64,000 nucleotides of DNA from Bacteroidota bacterium (GTDB lineage: Bacteria; Bacteroidota; Bacteroidia; Flavobacteriales; Flavobacteriaceae), in NCBI GenBank assembly GCA_018829465.1, contig JAHJTN010000010.1:124001-188000 (forward strand). The letters run 5' to 3'. Positions 42,862 through 52,456 of this stretch are shown here, piece after piece. Positions within the stretch are counted from its first letter, which is position 1. Each line of letters starts with the position of its first letter. Under the pieces are notes generated by a model. That model saw nothing but the letters and a program-made list of their open reading frames with translations, searched no databases and had not been told where the DNA came from. The position numbers were made by a program, and so were the translations under genes.

Positions 42862-43252
42862 AAACCTATTTTTAATAGCCATAGTAAGTGTGGTGACCCT
42901 CGCCTTTACTTACAACTACCAAAATCCTTGGGTGGTTCCGGCCAAATACGAAAAAATGACAAACCCTACCGACCCGGATGACAAAGAAAACAAAGCCATC
43001 GGTAAAACTTTATACGTAAAACAATGCGCCCCATGCCACGGCAAAGAAGGCTTAGGTGACGGCTCCAAAGCACCCGAACTCAAAGGTGATTTGGGAGATT
43101 TCTCCTCAGAAGAATTCCAAAAACAGTCTGACGGTGCACTTTTTTATAAAAGCTATGAAGGCAGAGATGACATGCCCAATTTCAGAAAAAAAATACCCAA
43201 TGAAGAAGATATGTGGTTAGTTATCAATTACGTAAGAACTTTGGGTGAGTAA
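42848..43252 (+). CDS. Monohaem cytochrome c
   Basis: 134 residues. One N-terminal helix (LFLIAIVSVVTLAFTY, signal or anchor), haem site CAPCH in YVKQCAPCHGKEGLGDG, and Met ligand in DDMPNFRKKI. This is a class I-type cytochrome that would pass electrons between the complex and other carriers. It overlaps the previous gene by 14 nt and is followed by a terminator. Confidence 0.9.
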   Translation: MKTIKNLFLIAIVSVVTLAFTYNYQNPWVVPAKYEKMTNPTDPDDKENKAIGKTLYVKQCAPCHGKEGLGDGSKAPELKGDLGDFSSEEFQKQSDGALFYKSYEGRDDMPNFRKKIPNEEDMWLVINYVRTLGE

Positions 43253-43279
43253 ACATTTAAAATACATCCACAAAATAAG

Positions 43280-43309
43280 AAGCCGCCTACTCAGGTGGCT
43301 TTTATTTTT
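43280..43309 (+). terminator. Terminator of the redox operon
   Basis: Stem AGCCGCCT / AGGTGGCT (one G-T pair), 4-nt loop, followed by a T-rich run, 28 bp after the cytochrome stop. Confidence 0.8.
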
Positions 43310-43446
43310 GTAGATATTGTAAAAATGACGTTGAATACGAGGTTCTTGTTAAGAAATATTTAACCAATCTGTCTAAAATTTGTATTGTTTTAATACATAT
43401 TTTTACCACAAACACTTAAATAAACACTTAACTTAACAAAAAACCG

Positions 43447-45930
43447 ATGAAGATTAAACTATCTCAGCTCATTCTGTTACTTTTTGCAGTAATGCTCGTT
43501 GCACCCCAAGCGCAGGCGCAACGCAAGAAGAAAGCAGACAAAAATGCTCCGGCTGCTCCCGCACCAAAACCCAAACCAAAAAACGGCATCAAGCCCTACG
43601 GTGAAGTCATCACCAAAGACGCCAAAACCGACAAGGGACTCTTTGATGTACACGAAATAGAAGGTAAATATTTTTACGAAATACCCGATAGCCTATTTGG
43701 TCGCGAAATGCTCATGGTTTCCAGAATTGCCAAAACAGCAGATGGCATTGGCTTTGGCGGAGGTAAAACCAATACCCAAAACCTTCGTTGGGAGAAAAAA
43801 GAAAGAATGGTAACACTGAGAGTGGTATCGCACGAAAACGTAGCAGCCGACTCCTTACCCATTCACCAAGCTGTTGTCAATTCAAATTTCGAACCCGTTC
43901 TCTACACTTTTCCTATCAAAGCTTTCAGCAAAGATTCAACCAAGGTGGTCATTGAAGTTACCGAATTGTTTGAAAAAGACGTAAAAGCATTGGGGCTCCC
44001 CGAAAGCAGTAGAAAATCATATAAGGTTTCCCGACTGGACGACAGCAAATCGTTTATAGAACACCTAAGAAGTTACCCTTTAAACATTGAAGCGCGTCAC
44101 GTAAAAACATACGTAGCCGGCGAACCACCTTCCAACAGCAGCACCGGAACCATCTCTGTAGAGATGAATAATTCCATGATTTTGCTTCCCAAAGTCCCTA
44201 TGAAAAGACGCTATTTTGACCAACGCGTCGGTTGGTTTGCTCGCGGACAGGTAGATTACGGCCTACCTGCGCAAGAGAGCAAAACCGTTCGCTACCTAGA
44301 TCGTTGGCGTTTGGAAGTGAAAGACGAAGACCTTGAGAAGTTTAAGAGAGGAGAATTGGTTGAACCCAAAAAACCCATTGTGTATTACATTGATCGCGCA
44401 ACACCCGAACAATGGCGCAAATACATCAAACAAGGCATTGAAGACTGGCAAGTTGCTTTTGAAGCAGCCGGTTTCAAAAACGCCATTCTTGCCAAAGATC
44501 CACCAACACCCGAAGAAGATCCGGAATGGTCTCCGGAAGATGTGCGCTACTCTGTAGTACGCTATTTGGCCTCTCCCATCCCCAATGCAAACGGACCACA
44601 TGTGAGCGATCCGCGCTCGGGTGAAATTTTGGAATCAGACATCAACTGGTATCACAATGTAATGACATTGTTGCGAAACTGGTATTTTGTACAAACCGCT
44701 GCTATCAATCCGGAAGCGCGTGGCGTTCAGTTTAAAGACGAAGTCATGGGACGCCTTATCCGATTTGTTTCTTCCCACGAAGTAGGCCACACGCTTGGCT
44801 TGCCACACAACATGGGCAGCAGCGTAGCTTATCCTGTAGATTCTCTCCGAAGTGCCACTTTCACCAAAAAATACGGAACTGCACCATCCATTATGGATTA
44901 TGCCCGTTTTAACTACATTGCCCAACCCGGCGATGAAGGTGTAGCCTTAATGCCTGATATAGGTGTGTATGACAAATATGCCATCATGTGGGGATACAAA
45001 CCCATTTTGGACAAAAAAGCTGAAGACGAAAAAAGTACGCTGGATTCTTGGATTTTAGCCCACGAAAACGACCCTATGTACAGATTTGGACGCCAACAAA
45101 GCGGAGGTGTCATCGATCCGAGCTCACAGACAGAAGACCTAGGTGACGATGCAGTGAAAGCCAGCCAATACGGCATTGCCAATCTCAAAAGAATTGTACC
45201 TAAACTCACCGAATGGACTTACGAAAAAGGGAAAAACTACGATGATTTGGAAACCATGTATGGCCAAGTCCTCGGACAGTATAACCGATACATGGGCCAT
45301 GTAGCTGCGAATGTAGGTGGGGTTTACGAATACTACAAAACCTACGACCAGGAAGGTGCCGTATATACGCATGTTGCCAAAGCCAAGCAGAAAGAAGCTT
45401 TGAAGTTTTTGAACAACGAGCTTTTCAAGACGCCCGAATGGCTTATAGAACCCGATTTGTTTAATAAATTTGAATCGGCAGGTGCAGTCGAAAGAATTCG
45501 CAACACCCAAGTAAGAACGCTTGAAAACATACTCGACTTTGGTCGAATGGCTCGTATCATTGAAAACGAAGCCATCAACAAAAACCAAGCTTTTTCGTTA
45601 ATCGAGATGATGACCGATCTTCGCAATGGCATTTGGACAGAATTGTCAACAGGCAGGGCTACAGACACTTACAGAAGAAACTTACAACGCGCCTACATAG
45701 ACCGAATGGAATATCTCATGACCAAAGAACAACCCAGTGTTCCGGCAAACTTTAGAAGATTTATTTCACGTACATCGGTAGATGTAAGTCAATCCGACAT
45801 CAGACCTGTAGTGCGTGCGCAACTCAACATTTTGAGAACACAGTTACGAGGTGCCGGTGGCGACACCATGACGCGTTACCACTATCAAGATGCCCTGGAA
45901 CGCATCGAAAAGATTTTAGATCCTAAATAA
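43447..45930 (+). CDS. Exported zinc metalloprotease (DUF5117/DUF5118 type)
   Basis: 827 residues. A signal peptide (LILLLFAVMLVAPQAQAQ) is followed by a Lys/Pro/Ala-rich linker and the DUF5118/DUF5117-type region. The zinc site is HEVGHTLGLPH near residue 443 with the downstream Met-turn-like SIMDYARFN. The length fits this Bacteroidota family of secreted metallopeptidases. It stands alone between two terminators. Confidence 0.9.
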   Translation: MKIKLSQLILLLFAVMLVAPQAQAQRKKKADKNAPAAPAPKPKPKNGIKPYGEVITKDAKTDKGLFDVHEIEGKYFYEIPDSLFGREMLMVSRIAKTADGIGFGGGKTNTQNLRWEKKERMVTLRVVSHENVAADSLPIHQAVVNSNFEPVLYTFPIKAFSKDSTKVVIEVTELFEKDVKALGLPESSRKSYKVSRLDDSKSFIEHLRSYPLNIEARHVKTYVAGEPPSNSSTGTISVEMNNSMILLPKVPMKRRYFDQRVGWFARGQVDYGLPAQESKTVRYLDRWRLEVKDEDLEKFKRGELVEPKKPIVYYIDRATPEQWRKYIKQGIEDWQVAFEAAGFKNAILAKDPPTPEEDPEWSPEDVRYSVVRYLASPIPNANGPHVSDPRSGEILESDINWYHNVMTLLRNWYFVQTAAINPEARGVQFKDEVMGRLIRFVSSHEVGHTLGLPHNMGSSVAYPVDSLRSATFTKKYGTAPSIMDYARFNYIAQPGDEGVALMPDIGVYDKYAIMWGYKPILDKKAEDEKSTLDSWILAHENDPMYRFGRQQSGGVIDPSSQTEDLGDDAVKASQYGIANLKRIVPKLTEWTYEKGKNYDDLETMYGQVLGQYNRYMGHVAANVGGVYEYYKTYDQEGAVYTHVAKAKQKEALKFLNNELFKTPEWLIEPDLFNKFESAGAVERIRNTQVRTLENILDFGRMARIIENEAINKNQAFSLIEMMTDLRNGIWTELSTGRATDTYRRNLQRAYIDRMEYLMTKEQPSVPANFRRFISRTSVDVSQSDIRPVVRAQLNILRTQLRGAGGDTMTRYHYQDALERIEKILDPK

Positions 45931-45956
45931 CATCTAAAATTTATTTCCCAAAAAGA

Positions 45957-45997
45957 AACCGCCTCAATACTAAAATTTGAGGCGGTTTTTTTTATTA
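45957..45997 (+). terminator. Terminator after the metalloprotease
   Basis: A strong stem AACCGCCTCAA / TTGAGGCGGTT with a T-run; 8-nt loop. Confidence 0.88.
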
Positions 45998-46026
45998 CTT
46001 GAATGTAGAGTAGGAATAAAAAACAA

Positions 46027-47031
46027 CTAAGTCTTGTGTTTTGAAAAAGGTTTGTGCACCCAAAGGCTTAACCACCCAAAAAAACGTCCGAAACTCTCTA
46101 GCAAAGGCGGTTTTCTGTTTTTGGATGAAATTACATTTGACAAACGAATCCACATCAATAAAAAAGTAATAACATGCCACTTGATTATATTTTCCAATCC
46201 CGGTTTGGGGTGTTTTACGCGCCACACATACCACCCGTTCCTGACCACCATCTTGCCATACAAAAAATGGTTGGGCCGCCCCGAAGCTTCGTGGTGGTGT
46301 GACAAGCGAGCGGCTGTATTGACATACAACTTACCTACTTTTGACAGCCGCAACGTAAAATCTGCATCTTCGTATAGGCCATAACCCTCAAAATAGGTTG
46401 AAAATGAGAAGCTCTCAAAAACCTGCTTCCTAAATGAGGAAACACCACCCATAAATTGCTCCACAGGATAGATTTTACCGCTAGGCGGCAAAAAACTGAC
46501 ACTGCGACCGTGGCTAAATTTGGGCAAAAAAGCCGGAGGCACATCGCTGTCTAAACCCATTTTTTTACGCAAAATGAACCGACTGCCATCCTTTCGCTTC
46601 CAACCGTCAAAATAAAATTCATCAGCAAAAATCTTACCGCTATCCTCCGGCATCCATTTCACCTCATTGGTGATATAACCACCCACGCCAAGTGCATCGG
46701 GATAGATAGAATAGGTATCCAATAATTTCTCGAAATAGTCATTTTCCAAAACAGTGTCATCATCCAAAAAACAAATCACATCACAACCCGAATCAACTTT
46801 GGAAATTCCGAAATTTCGTTGCCGTGTCAAACCGCTGTCTTTTTCTGACACTTTAAAGTACTGTAAACTTTTAAACCGATTATTTTCAATGGCTTCCTTG
46901 GTTTTTTCGTCCTTAGAACTGTCCACTACGAGAATCTCATTCGGGTAGCGCGTTTGCAATTCTACTGACCAAAGCAATTTTAGCAACGAGTCCGGTCGCA
47001 TATACGTGCAAACAATCAGCGAAAAGTTCAT
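46027..47031 (-). CDS. Glycosyltransferase family 2
   Basis: 334 residues. A GT-A fold start (FSLIVCTYMRPDSLLKLLWS), the ILVVDSS strand and the metal-binding motif CFLDDDTVL are present. A later loop has YEDADFTLRLSK, as in rhamnosyl- and other polysaccharide transferases. The acceptor is unknown. It is transcribed leftward and alone. Confidence 0.9.
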   Translation of the reverse strand: MNFSLIVCTYMRPDSLLKLLWSVELQTRYPNEILVVDSSKDEKTKEAIENNRFKSLQYFKVSEKDSGLTRQRNFGISKVDSGCDVICFLDDDTVLENDYFEKLLDTYSIYPDALGVGGYITNEVKWMPEDSGKIFADEFYFDGWKRKDGSRFILRKKMGLDSDVPPAFLPKFSHGRSVSFLPPSGKIYPVEQFMGGVSSFRKQVFESFSFSTYFEGYGLYEDADFTLRLSKVGKLYVNTAARLSHHHEASGRPNHFLYGKMVVRNGWYVWRVKHPKPGLENIIKWHVITFLLMWIRLSNVISSKNRKPPLLESFGRFFGWLSLWVHKPFSKHKT

Positions 47032-47330
47032 CTACAAAAGATTTTTGTAAATGTAGGGCAAACATCCATAAATGAAAATCAATTTTTTAATTTAATCCTT
47101 ATCTTTAACCTCAAATTTGTGCCCAAATTTAATACAACAAACATACCAAACCATCCACTAATATCATTTGACTAGGGTATTCCGTATGACGGTTAAAACC
47201 AAATAAAAATAAATATATGAAACACCCATATAAAAATTTTGCACGCAGGGGCATGATTATCCTAGGGCGTTCCATTCCTGTGCTGAGCGCAGTCGAAGCA
47301 TGACCACTTAAAAACAATAAATATAAACAG
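47032..47330 (+). repeat. Intergenic region with a start-codon-linked repeat copy
   Basis: The repeat starts at 47217 (ATGAAACACCCAT), contains GTGCTGAGCGCAGTCGAAG and ends in AATAAATATAAACAG directly before the amidase ATG at 47331. Inside, a 28-residue frame runs from 47217 to 47303. The rest (47032-47216) holds no recognisable gene. Confidence 0.8.
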
Positions 47331-48971
47331 ATGAAAAAAATTCTCTTTCTCATTGCCATCTTGGCATTATCCTGTAAAAACGAACCGGAAATTGATGCCT
47401 ATACCTGGACACCTTATGATGAGACTACCGAACTGGCAGCGCAACAGTCGCACCAAAACCCGCGCATGCGCTACAAATTACTCTATTCCAAAGTTACCGA
47501 TCGCAATGCTATTTGGCGACCGTTTGACGAGGCTCTGGCCAACTTTACAGAAGCAGATTACAACAAACTGAAGCCACTCATCCTTGAAAAAGACATCCCG
47601 AGCTTGCAAGCCTCTATTTCTAAGGGTGCCTTATCCTACGAAACACTCACCAAATTTTACATCTATAGAATTCGAAAATTTGAAAGCGATTCGGCTTTGG
47701 CGCTCAACGCTGTTATCTCATTAAATCCGAATGCCATCGCAGAAGCCATCGAAAAAGACAAACTTCGCAAAGCGGGCAACCATCCCATTTTTGGCATGCC
47801 TATTTTGATCAAAGACAACATAGGTATGGATGGCACTGCAACCACCGCAGGAGCTATCGCTTTGATGGGCAATCAGGCACCCGATGCCTTTGTCGTACAA
47901 AGACTTAAAGCAAACGGCGCCATCATTTTAGGCAAAGCCAACCTGAGCGAATGGGCCTACTATCTCTGTAGAGGCTGTCCGGTTGGTTACAGTGCCGTTG
48001 GCGGACAAACCATGAACCCTTACGGTAGAAAAATATTCGAATCGGGCGGTTCTAGTTCCGGGAGTGGTGTTTCTGCCGCAACCAACTATGCCGTGGCAAC
48101 AGTAGGCACTGAAACATCCGGATCTATACTGTCGCCTTCCAGTCAAAACTCCATAGTGGGGCTCAAACCCACCATTGGTTTGTTGAGCCGCAGCGGGATT
48201 GTTCCTATCTCCAGCACGCTCGACACACCCGGCCCCATGACCAAAAACGTGGTTGACAACGCCATACTGCTCGATGCAATGCTTGGCAAAGACGAAACTG
48301 ACGCAGCATCTGTTTCCGCAGACCGTTTTAGCTTGGCAAACCACCAAGCTGAAGACTTGAGCGGGAAGCGTTTTGGCGTTTTTGAGAATTTTTACGACAG
48401 CGATACGGTTTATCAAAAAACCATTGAAAAAATACAGGCAGCCGGTGGTGAAATCATTTTCCTCAATCCTACGCAAACCCCTTTACAGAACTTTCTCACC
48501 CTGTTGAATATAGACATGAAAAATGACTTGCCTGTTTATTTACAAAGTCAGGCTTCAAGCAATATCTTAGTATCATCCGTAGCCGACGTAGTCAATTTCA
48601 ACTTGCAAGATACCTTGACACGCATTCCTTACGGGCAACAACTCTTTGAAGGCATCGTGGCAGATACAACCACTGCCGAGTCATTTGAAAAAATAAAGAC
48701 ACATCTGCATCAAACAGGTATTGCATATTTTGAAAACTTAATGAAAGACAACGACTTGGACGCAGTGCTATCCATCAACAACTTCCATGCAGGCTATGCA
48801 GCCATTGCCAAATATCCTTGTCTGACAGTTCCTATGGGCTATAAAACCTCGGGCGAACCCGTCAGTCTAACTTTTATCGGAAGGCCATTTGAGGAGCAAA
48901 AACTATTGCAATTGGGTGCTGGTTTTGAGTCATTGACAAAGGCGCGAAAAAGTCCGCTGAAGTATGATTAA
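47331..48971 (+). CDS. Amidase-signature lipoprotein
   Basis: 546 residues. The lipoprotein signal ends in ALSC. The Ser-cisSer-Lys triad segments are ILIKDNIGMDG, GGSSSGSGVS and VGTETSGSI. The amidase-signature family hydrolyses amides of many kinds; the substrate here is not evident. The gene follows a repeat copy and overlaps the next small gene by 8 nt. Confidence 0.9.
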   Translation: MKKILFLIAILALSCKNEPEIDAYTWTPYDETTELAAQQSHQNPRMRYKLLYSKVTDRNAIWRPFDEALANFTEADYNKLKPLILEKDIPSLQASISKGALSYETLTKFYIYRIRKFESDSALALNAVISLNPNAIAEAIEKDKLRKAGNHPIFGMPILIKDNIGMDGTATTAGAIALMGNQAPDAFVVQRLKANGAIILGKANLSEWAYYLCRGCPVGYSAVGGQTMNPYGRKIFESGGSSSGSGVSAATNYAVATVGTETSGSILSPSSQNSIVGLKPTIGLLSRSGIVPISSTLDTPGPMTKNVVDNAILLDAMLGKDETDAASVSADRFSLANHQAEDLSGKRFGVFENFYDSDTVYQKTIEKIQAAGGEIIFLNPTQTPLQNFLTLLNIDMKNDLPVYLQSQASSNILVSSVADVVNFNLQDTLTRIPYGQQLFEGIVADTTTAESFEKIKTHLHQTGIAYFENLMKDNDLDAVLSINNFHAGYAAIAKYPCLTVPMGYKTSGEPVSLTFIGRPFEEQKLLQLGAGFESLTKARKSPLKYD

Positions 48972-49248
48972 ACAGCAAAAAATTCAGTTACTGCTTACCA
49001 AGGTGATTACGTTGTATGCCTTGTTTTACATGCTGGTGAAGGTGATTGGTGTGTTTAAGGGTTTATGGCCTGTACCAAACCTGATTGTAGCCTTTTTTTT
49101 GTTAATCCTCGGTTTGAGTGGATGGCGATTGTTACGGCAAAACAAAGCCCCCCTTTACTTTGTAATTTTGGGGGTTACATTTATGATATTACTCAGAATT
49201 TATGAAGTAGATTTATTGCTTTACCTACAAAATCGTTTTGGAAAATAA
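48964..49248 (+). CDS. Small membrane protein
   Basis: 94 residues, mostly hydrophobic, about three helices (LYALFYMLVKVIGV, LIVAFFLLILGLSGW, LYFVILGVTFMILLRIYEV). It overlaps the amidase stop by 8 nt, so it is translated with it. I do not recognise the family. Confidence 0.6.
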   Translation: MIKQQKIQLLLTKVITLYALFYMLVKVIGVFKGLWPVPNLIVAFFLLILGLSGWRLLRQNKAPLYFVILGVTFMILLRIYEVDLLLYLQNRFGK

Positions 49249-49601
49249 TACAGAAAAACACTAAGCGAATTATTTAACAACGAGAAATTATAGAACTGGT
49301 ATTTATTTTCTTTGCTAATCAAAGTCCTTTGATAATACTCATGAAAGGGTCGAAGCAAAACAGATGGTATCATCGATATTTTAACTGCGATTTGTTCGAT
49401 TTAATTGGAGCCGATATCTTCTCACAATTATATATAAATAAGGATAGATTAGAAACTCCAACCGCATTATAATCAAAGCCTTGCGGTTTAACCAAGCTTA
49501 TCTAAAGAAAAAAGCTGGGCACATTGAGAAATTAACAATAATCATGAAGCACACAAAGGCATTCAAAACAAAAGATTACCTTTGCAACTAATTTTTATTT
49601 T
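49249..49601. other. Intergenic region before the DEAD-box helicase
   Basis: No convincing gene. A -7 element TACCTTTG (49577-49584) lies 17 bp before the helicase ATG. A 43-codon frame (49341-49472) has no supporting features. Confidence 0.5.
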
Positions 49602-51353
49602 ATGACGACATTCCAAGAATTGGGATTACAGGACAATTTGCTAAAAGCTATCACGGATTTAGGGTTTGAAACACCCTCTGAAATTCAAGAAAAATCTATT
49701 CCAACGCTGCTGGCCAGCGATACAGATATGGTGGCATTGGCGCAAACCGGAACCGGTAAAACAGCTGCTTTTGGCTTCCCACTTATCCAAAAAATAAATC
49801 CCGAAAACAGAAAAACGCAGGGACTTATTCTTTCACCTACGCGCGAATTGTGTATGCAAATCGCAAACGAACTCAAACTCTATTCAAAATACGAGCCTCA
49901 AATTCATACCGTTGCCATCTACGGTGGTGCCAGCGTTAGCGACCAGGCCTCACAGATACGAAGAGGCGCACATATTGTTGTGGCCACACCCGGCCGTATG
50001 CAGGATATGATCAATAGAGGCTTGGTGGACATCAGCCATATCGATTTTTGCATTTTGGACGAAGCAGACGAAATGTTGAATATGGGTTTTTACGAAGACA
50101 TCAAAAGCATTTTATCGCACACCCCTACAACCAAAAACACTTGGTTATTTTCGGCTACCATGCCTAAAGAAGTTTCTGAAATTGCTAAAAAATTCATGAA
50201 AACTCCGGTAGAAATTACCGTGGGCACCAAAAATTCAGGTTCTAAAACCATTGAACACCAATACTTTTTGGTTCAGGCACGTGAAAGATACCAAGCACTC
50301 AAACGTTTGTCTGATGCCAACCCCGATATCTTTTCGCTGGTTTTTTGCCGTACCAAGCGAGATACGCAATCCATAGCTGAAAAATTGATAGAAGACGGTT
50401 ACAATGCAGCGGCCCTACACGGCGATCTCTCTCAAAACCAACGCGACTTGGTCATGAAATCGTTTAGGAGCAAGCAAATACAGATGTTGGTTGCTACGGA
50501 CGTAGCCGCGAGAGGTATCGATGTGGACGATATTACTCATGTGATTCACTATCAATTATCGGACGAAATTGAGACCTACACACACCGAAGCGGCCGTACA
50601 GGTAGGGCCGGAAAAACGGGTATTTCAATGGCAATCATCACCAAGAGTGAACTTCGAAAAGTGAAATCTATCGAGCGAATTATCAAGCAGAATTTTGTGC
50701 AACGAGACATTCCTACAGGAATTGAAATTTGTGAAATCCAGCTTTTTCACTTGGCCAACAAAGTCAAAAAAACAGAAATAAACCACGAAATAGACCGCTA
50801 TTTGCCGGCTATCAACGAACTATTGGGCGAAGAAACCAAAGAAGAACTCATCAAGAAATTTTTCTCTGTAGAGTTTTCCCGTTTTTTCAACTATTACCAA
50901 CGCGCCACAGATGTCAAAAAAGTTTCGTCTTCCGAATTTGAAGACAGGGAATTTAGCAATGATGGTGGTTCTACCCGATTTTTTATCAATTTGGGCGAAA
51001 GAGACGGTTTTGACTGGATGCAGTTAAAAGATTTTTTGAGAGATACACTGGCACTCGGACGCGACGACCTGTATAAAGTTGACGTAAAAGAAAGTTTTTC
51101 GTTTTTCAATGTGGACGATCACTTGGCAGACAAAGTCATTGCCTTTTTTGAAAATTTCAAGCTCAAAGGCCGACATATAAACGTTGAAGTTTCCAAAAAA
51201 GAATCCAAAAAATCTTTTGGTGCTCGAAAAAGTTTCAGAGGTGATAGAGGTGGTTTTCAAAATCAAAAAAGAAGCGATGATTTTGGAAAATTTGGCAAGA
51301 AAAAAGCCTTCGACAAAAAACCGGGCAAAAAAGGGTTCAAAAAATCATTCTAA
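49602..51353 (+). CDS. DEAD-box RNA helicase (DeaD/DbpA-like)
   Basis: 583 residues. Motifs: Q motif and AQTGTGKTAA, PTREL, DEAD, SAT, and HRSGRTGRAGKTG. A C-terminal DbpA-type RNA-binding domain (about residues 455-535) is followed by a basic Lys/Gly/Arg/Phe tail (GARKSFRGDRGGF, KKPGKKGFKKSF). It would remodel RNA in ribosome assembly or mRNA decay, important in cold conditions. Confidence 0.93.
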   Translation: MTTFQELGLQDNLLKAITDLGFETPSEIQEKSIPTLLASDTDMVALAQTGTGKTAAFGFPLIQKINPENRKTQGLILSPTRELCMQIANELKLYSKYEPQIHTVAIYGGASVSDQASQIRRGAHIVVATPGRMQDMINRGLVDISHIDFCILDEADEMLNMGFYEDIKSILSHTPTTKNTWLFSATMPKEVSEIAKKFMKTPVEITVGTKNSGSKTIEHQYFLVQARERYQALKRLSDANPDIFSLVFCRTKRDTQSIAEKLIEDGYNAAALHGDLSQNQRDLVMKSFRSKQIQMLVATDVAARGIDVDDITHVIHYQLSDEIETYTHRSGRTGRAGKTGISMAIITKSELRKVKSIERIIKQNFVQRDIPTGIEICEIQLFHLANKVKKTEINHEIDRYLPAINELLGEETKEELIKKFFSVEFSRFFNYYQRATDVKKVSSSEFEDREFSNDGGSTRFFINLGERDGFDWMQLKDFLRDTLALGRDDLYKVDVKESFSFFNVDDHLADKVIAFFENFKLKGRHINVEVSKKESKKSFGARKSFRGDRGGFQNQKRSDDFGKFGKKKAFDKKPGKKGFKKSF

Positions 51354-51436
51354 TTACTGTTAATTTAATTTTAAAAACAAAAAGTGTTTGTTTTTAAAGC
51401 TTGTAGTTGCTTAATTTTACCGCAATCTTTTAATGA

Positions 51437-52210
51437 ATGAAATTCAGGTTATCCCTACTTTTTTTCCTTATTCTGACGATTGCTCAGTTTAATCGCTCAT
51501 ATGCCCAACAACAACTGGTGAAAGGGGTCGTATTGAGCTCTGTAGATGACAAGCCTTTGGAAAGCGTAAACGTACTCAATCTCAGCAAAATAACCGGAAC
51601 CATAACCGATGTAGATGGTGTATTTGAAATCTATGCCTCAGCCAATGATACCCTCTATTTTTCGTTTTTGGGCTACAAACCCATTCGGGTGCGGGTCACC
51701 AATGATTGGCTTCGTTTTCAAAATACCAAAATCACGCTCACAGAAACAGCAGTGGCACTGGAAGAAGTGGAAGTTTCCAACCTGCGTTTGACCGGCTACT
51801 TGGAGATAGATGCCAAAAAGGTACAACCACAACCCTCCTATCGCTATAGCATATCGGGGCTCGACAAAGGCTATGAAGCCGGTAGCTCCTCGCCCACCGC
51901 AATGAATAAAATCTTAGGTTCTATTTTCAACCCGGCGGATCTTCTTTACAATATGTTTGGCAAACAGCCTAAGCAATTCCAAAAATTGCGACAAATGAAA
52001 GAGAATGATCACATTAGAGAGATGCTACAAACAAAATTTGACCGAGAAACACTTTTGGCGCTCCTCCAAGTAGATCACAATGAGCTCGATGAAATACTGA
52101 CCAAGTGCAACTACTCTTCAGACTTCATCCAAACAGCCAATGATTTGCAAGTCTTAGACGCCATCAGCCAATGCTATGAGGAATTTAAAATTCTCAAACG
52201 CGGCAATTAG
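51437..52210 (+). CDS. CarboxypepD_reg-like domain exported protein
   Basis: 257 residues. A signal peptide (FLILTIAQFNRSYAQ) is followed by the carboxypeptidase-regulatory-like beta-sandwich (GVVLSSVDDKPLESVNVLNL, TGTITDVDGVFEI, YFSFLGYKPIRV) as at the N-terminus of SusC/TonB-type proteins, but without the barrel. The C-terminal half is helical. The role is unknown; related proteins occur widely in Flavobacteriia. Confidence 0.82.
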   Translation: MKFRLSLLFFLILTIAQFNRSYAQQQLVKGVVLSSVDDKPLESVNVLNLSKITGTITDVDGVFEIYASANDTLYFSFLGYKPIRVRVTNDWLRFQNTKITLTETAVALEEVEVSNLRLTGYLEIDAKKVQPQPSYRYSISGLDKGYEAGSSSPTAMNKILGSIFNPADLLYNMFGKQPKQFQKLRQMKENDHIREMLQTKFDRETLLALLQVDHNELDEILTKCNYSSDFIQTANDLQVLDAISQCYEEFKILKRGN

Positions 52211-52456
52211 TATTGACACCTTTTAAGACAAATCACTGAAAAACAGTTGCTTGAAAACTGTTTAAAAATTCATAACGCCTTATTTCCAAAAATATTGATA
52301 TGGGCCAAAGCCATACGGCCAATGCAGGTTTCAGGCAATATTTAATGGTCAAAAACCGTATCGGCCATTTAAGCAGCGAAGATTTGTACACCATTCCATT
52401 TTTTAAATCTTCTAAAAATCCTATTTTTGAGCAAACGCATATAAATCAATTCAAAA

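Noticed and set aside
47217-47303. 28-residue frame inside the repeat copies as a conserved peptide gene
   Set aside because: Lengths differ among copies (28, 28, 20, 15, 15) and base changes between the two long copies mostly alter residues, so there is no sign of protein-level selection. Treated as a DNA/RNA repeat.
49341-49472. 43-codon frame upstream of the helicase gene
   Set aside because: No promoter, ribosome site or recognisable pattern; length is within chance in this composition.
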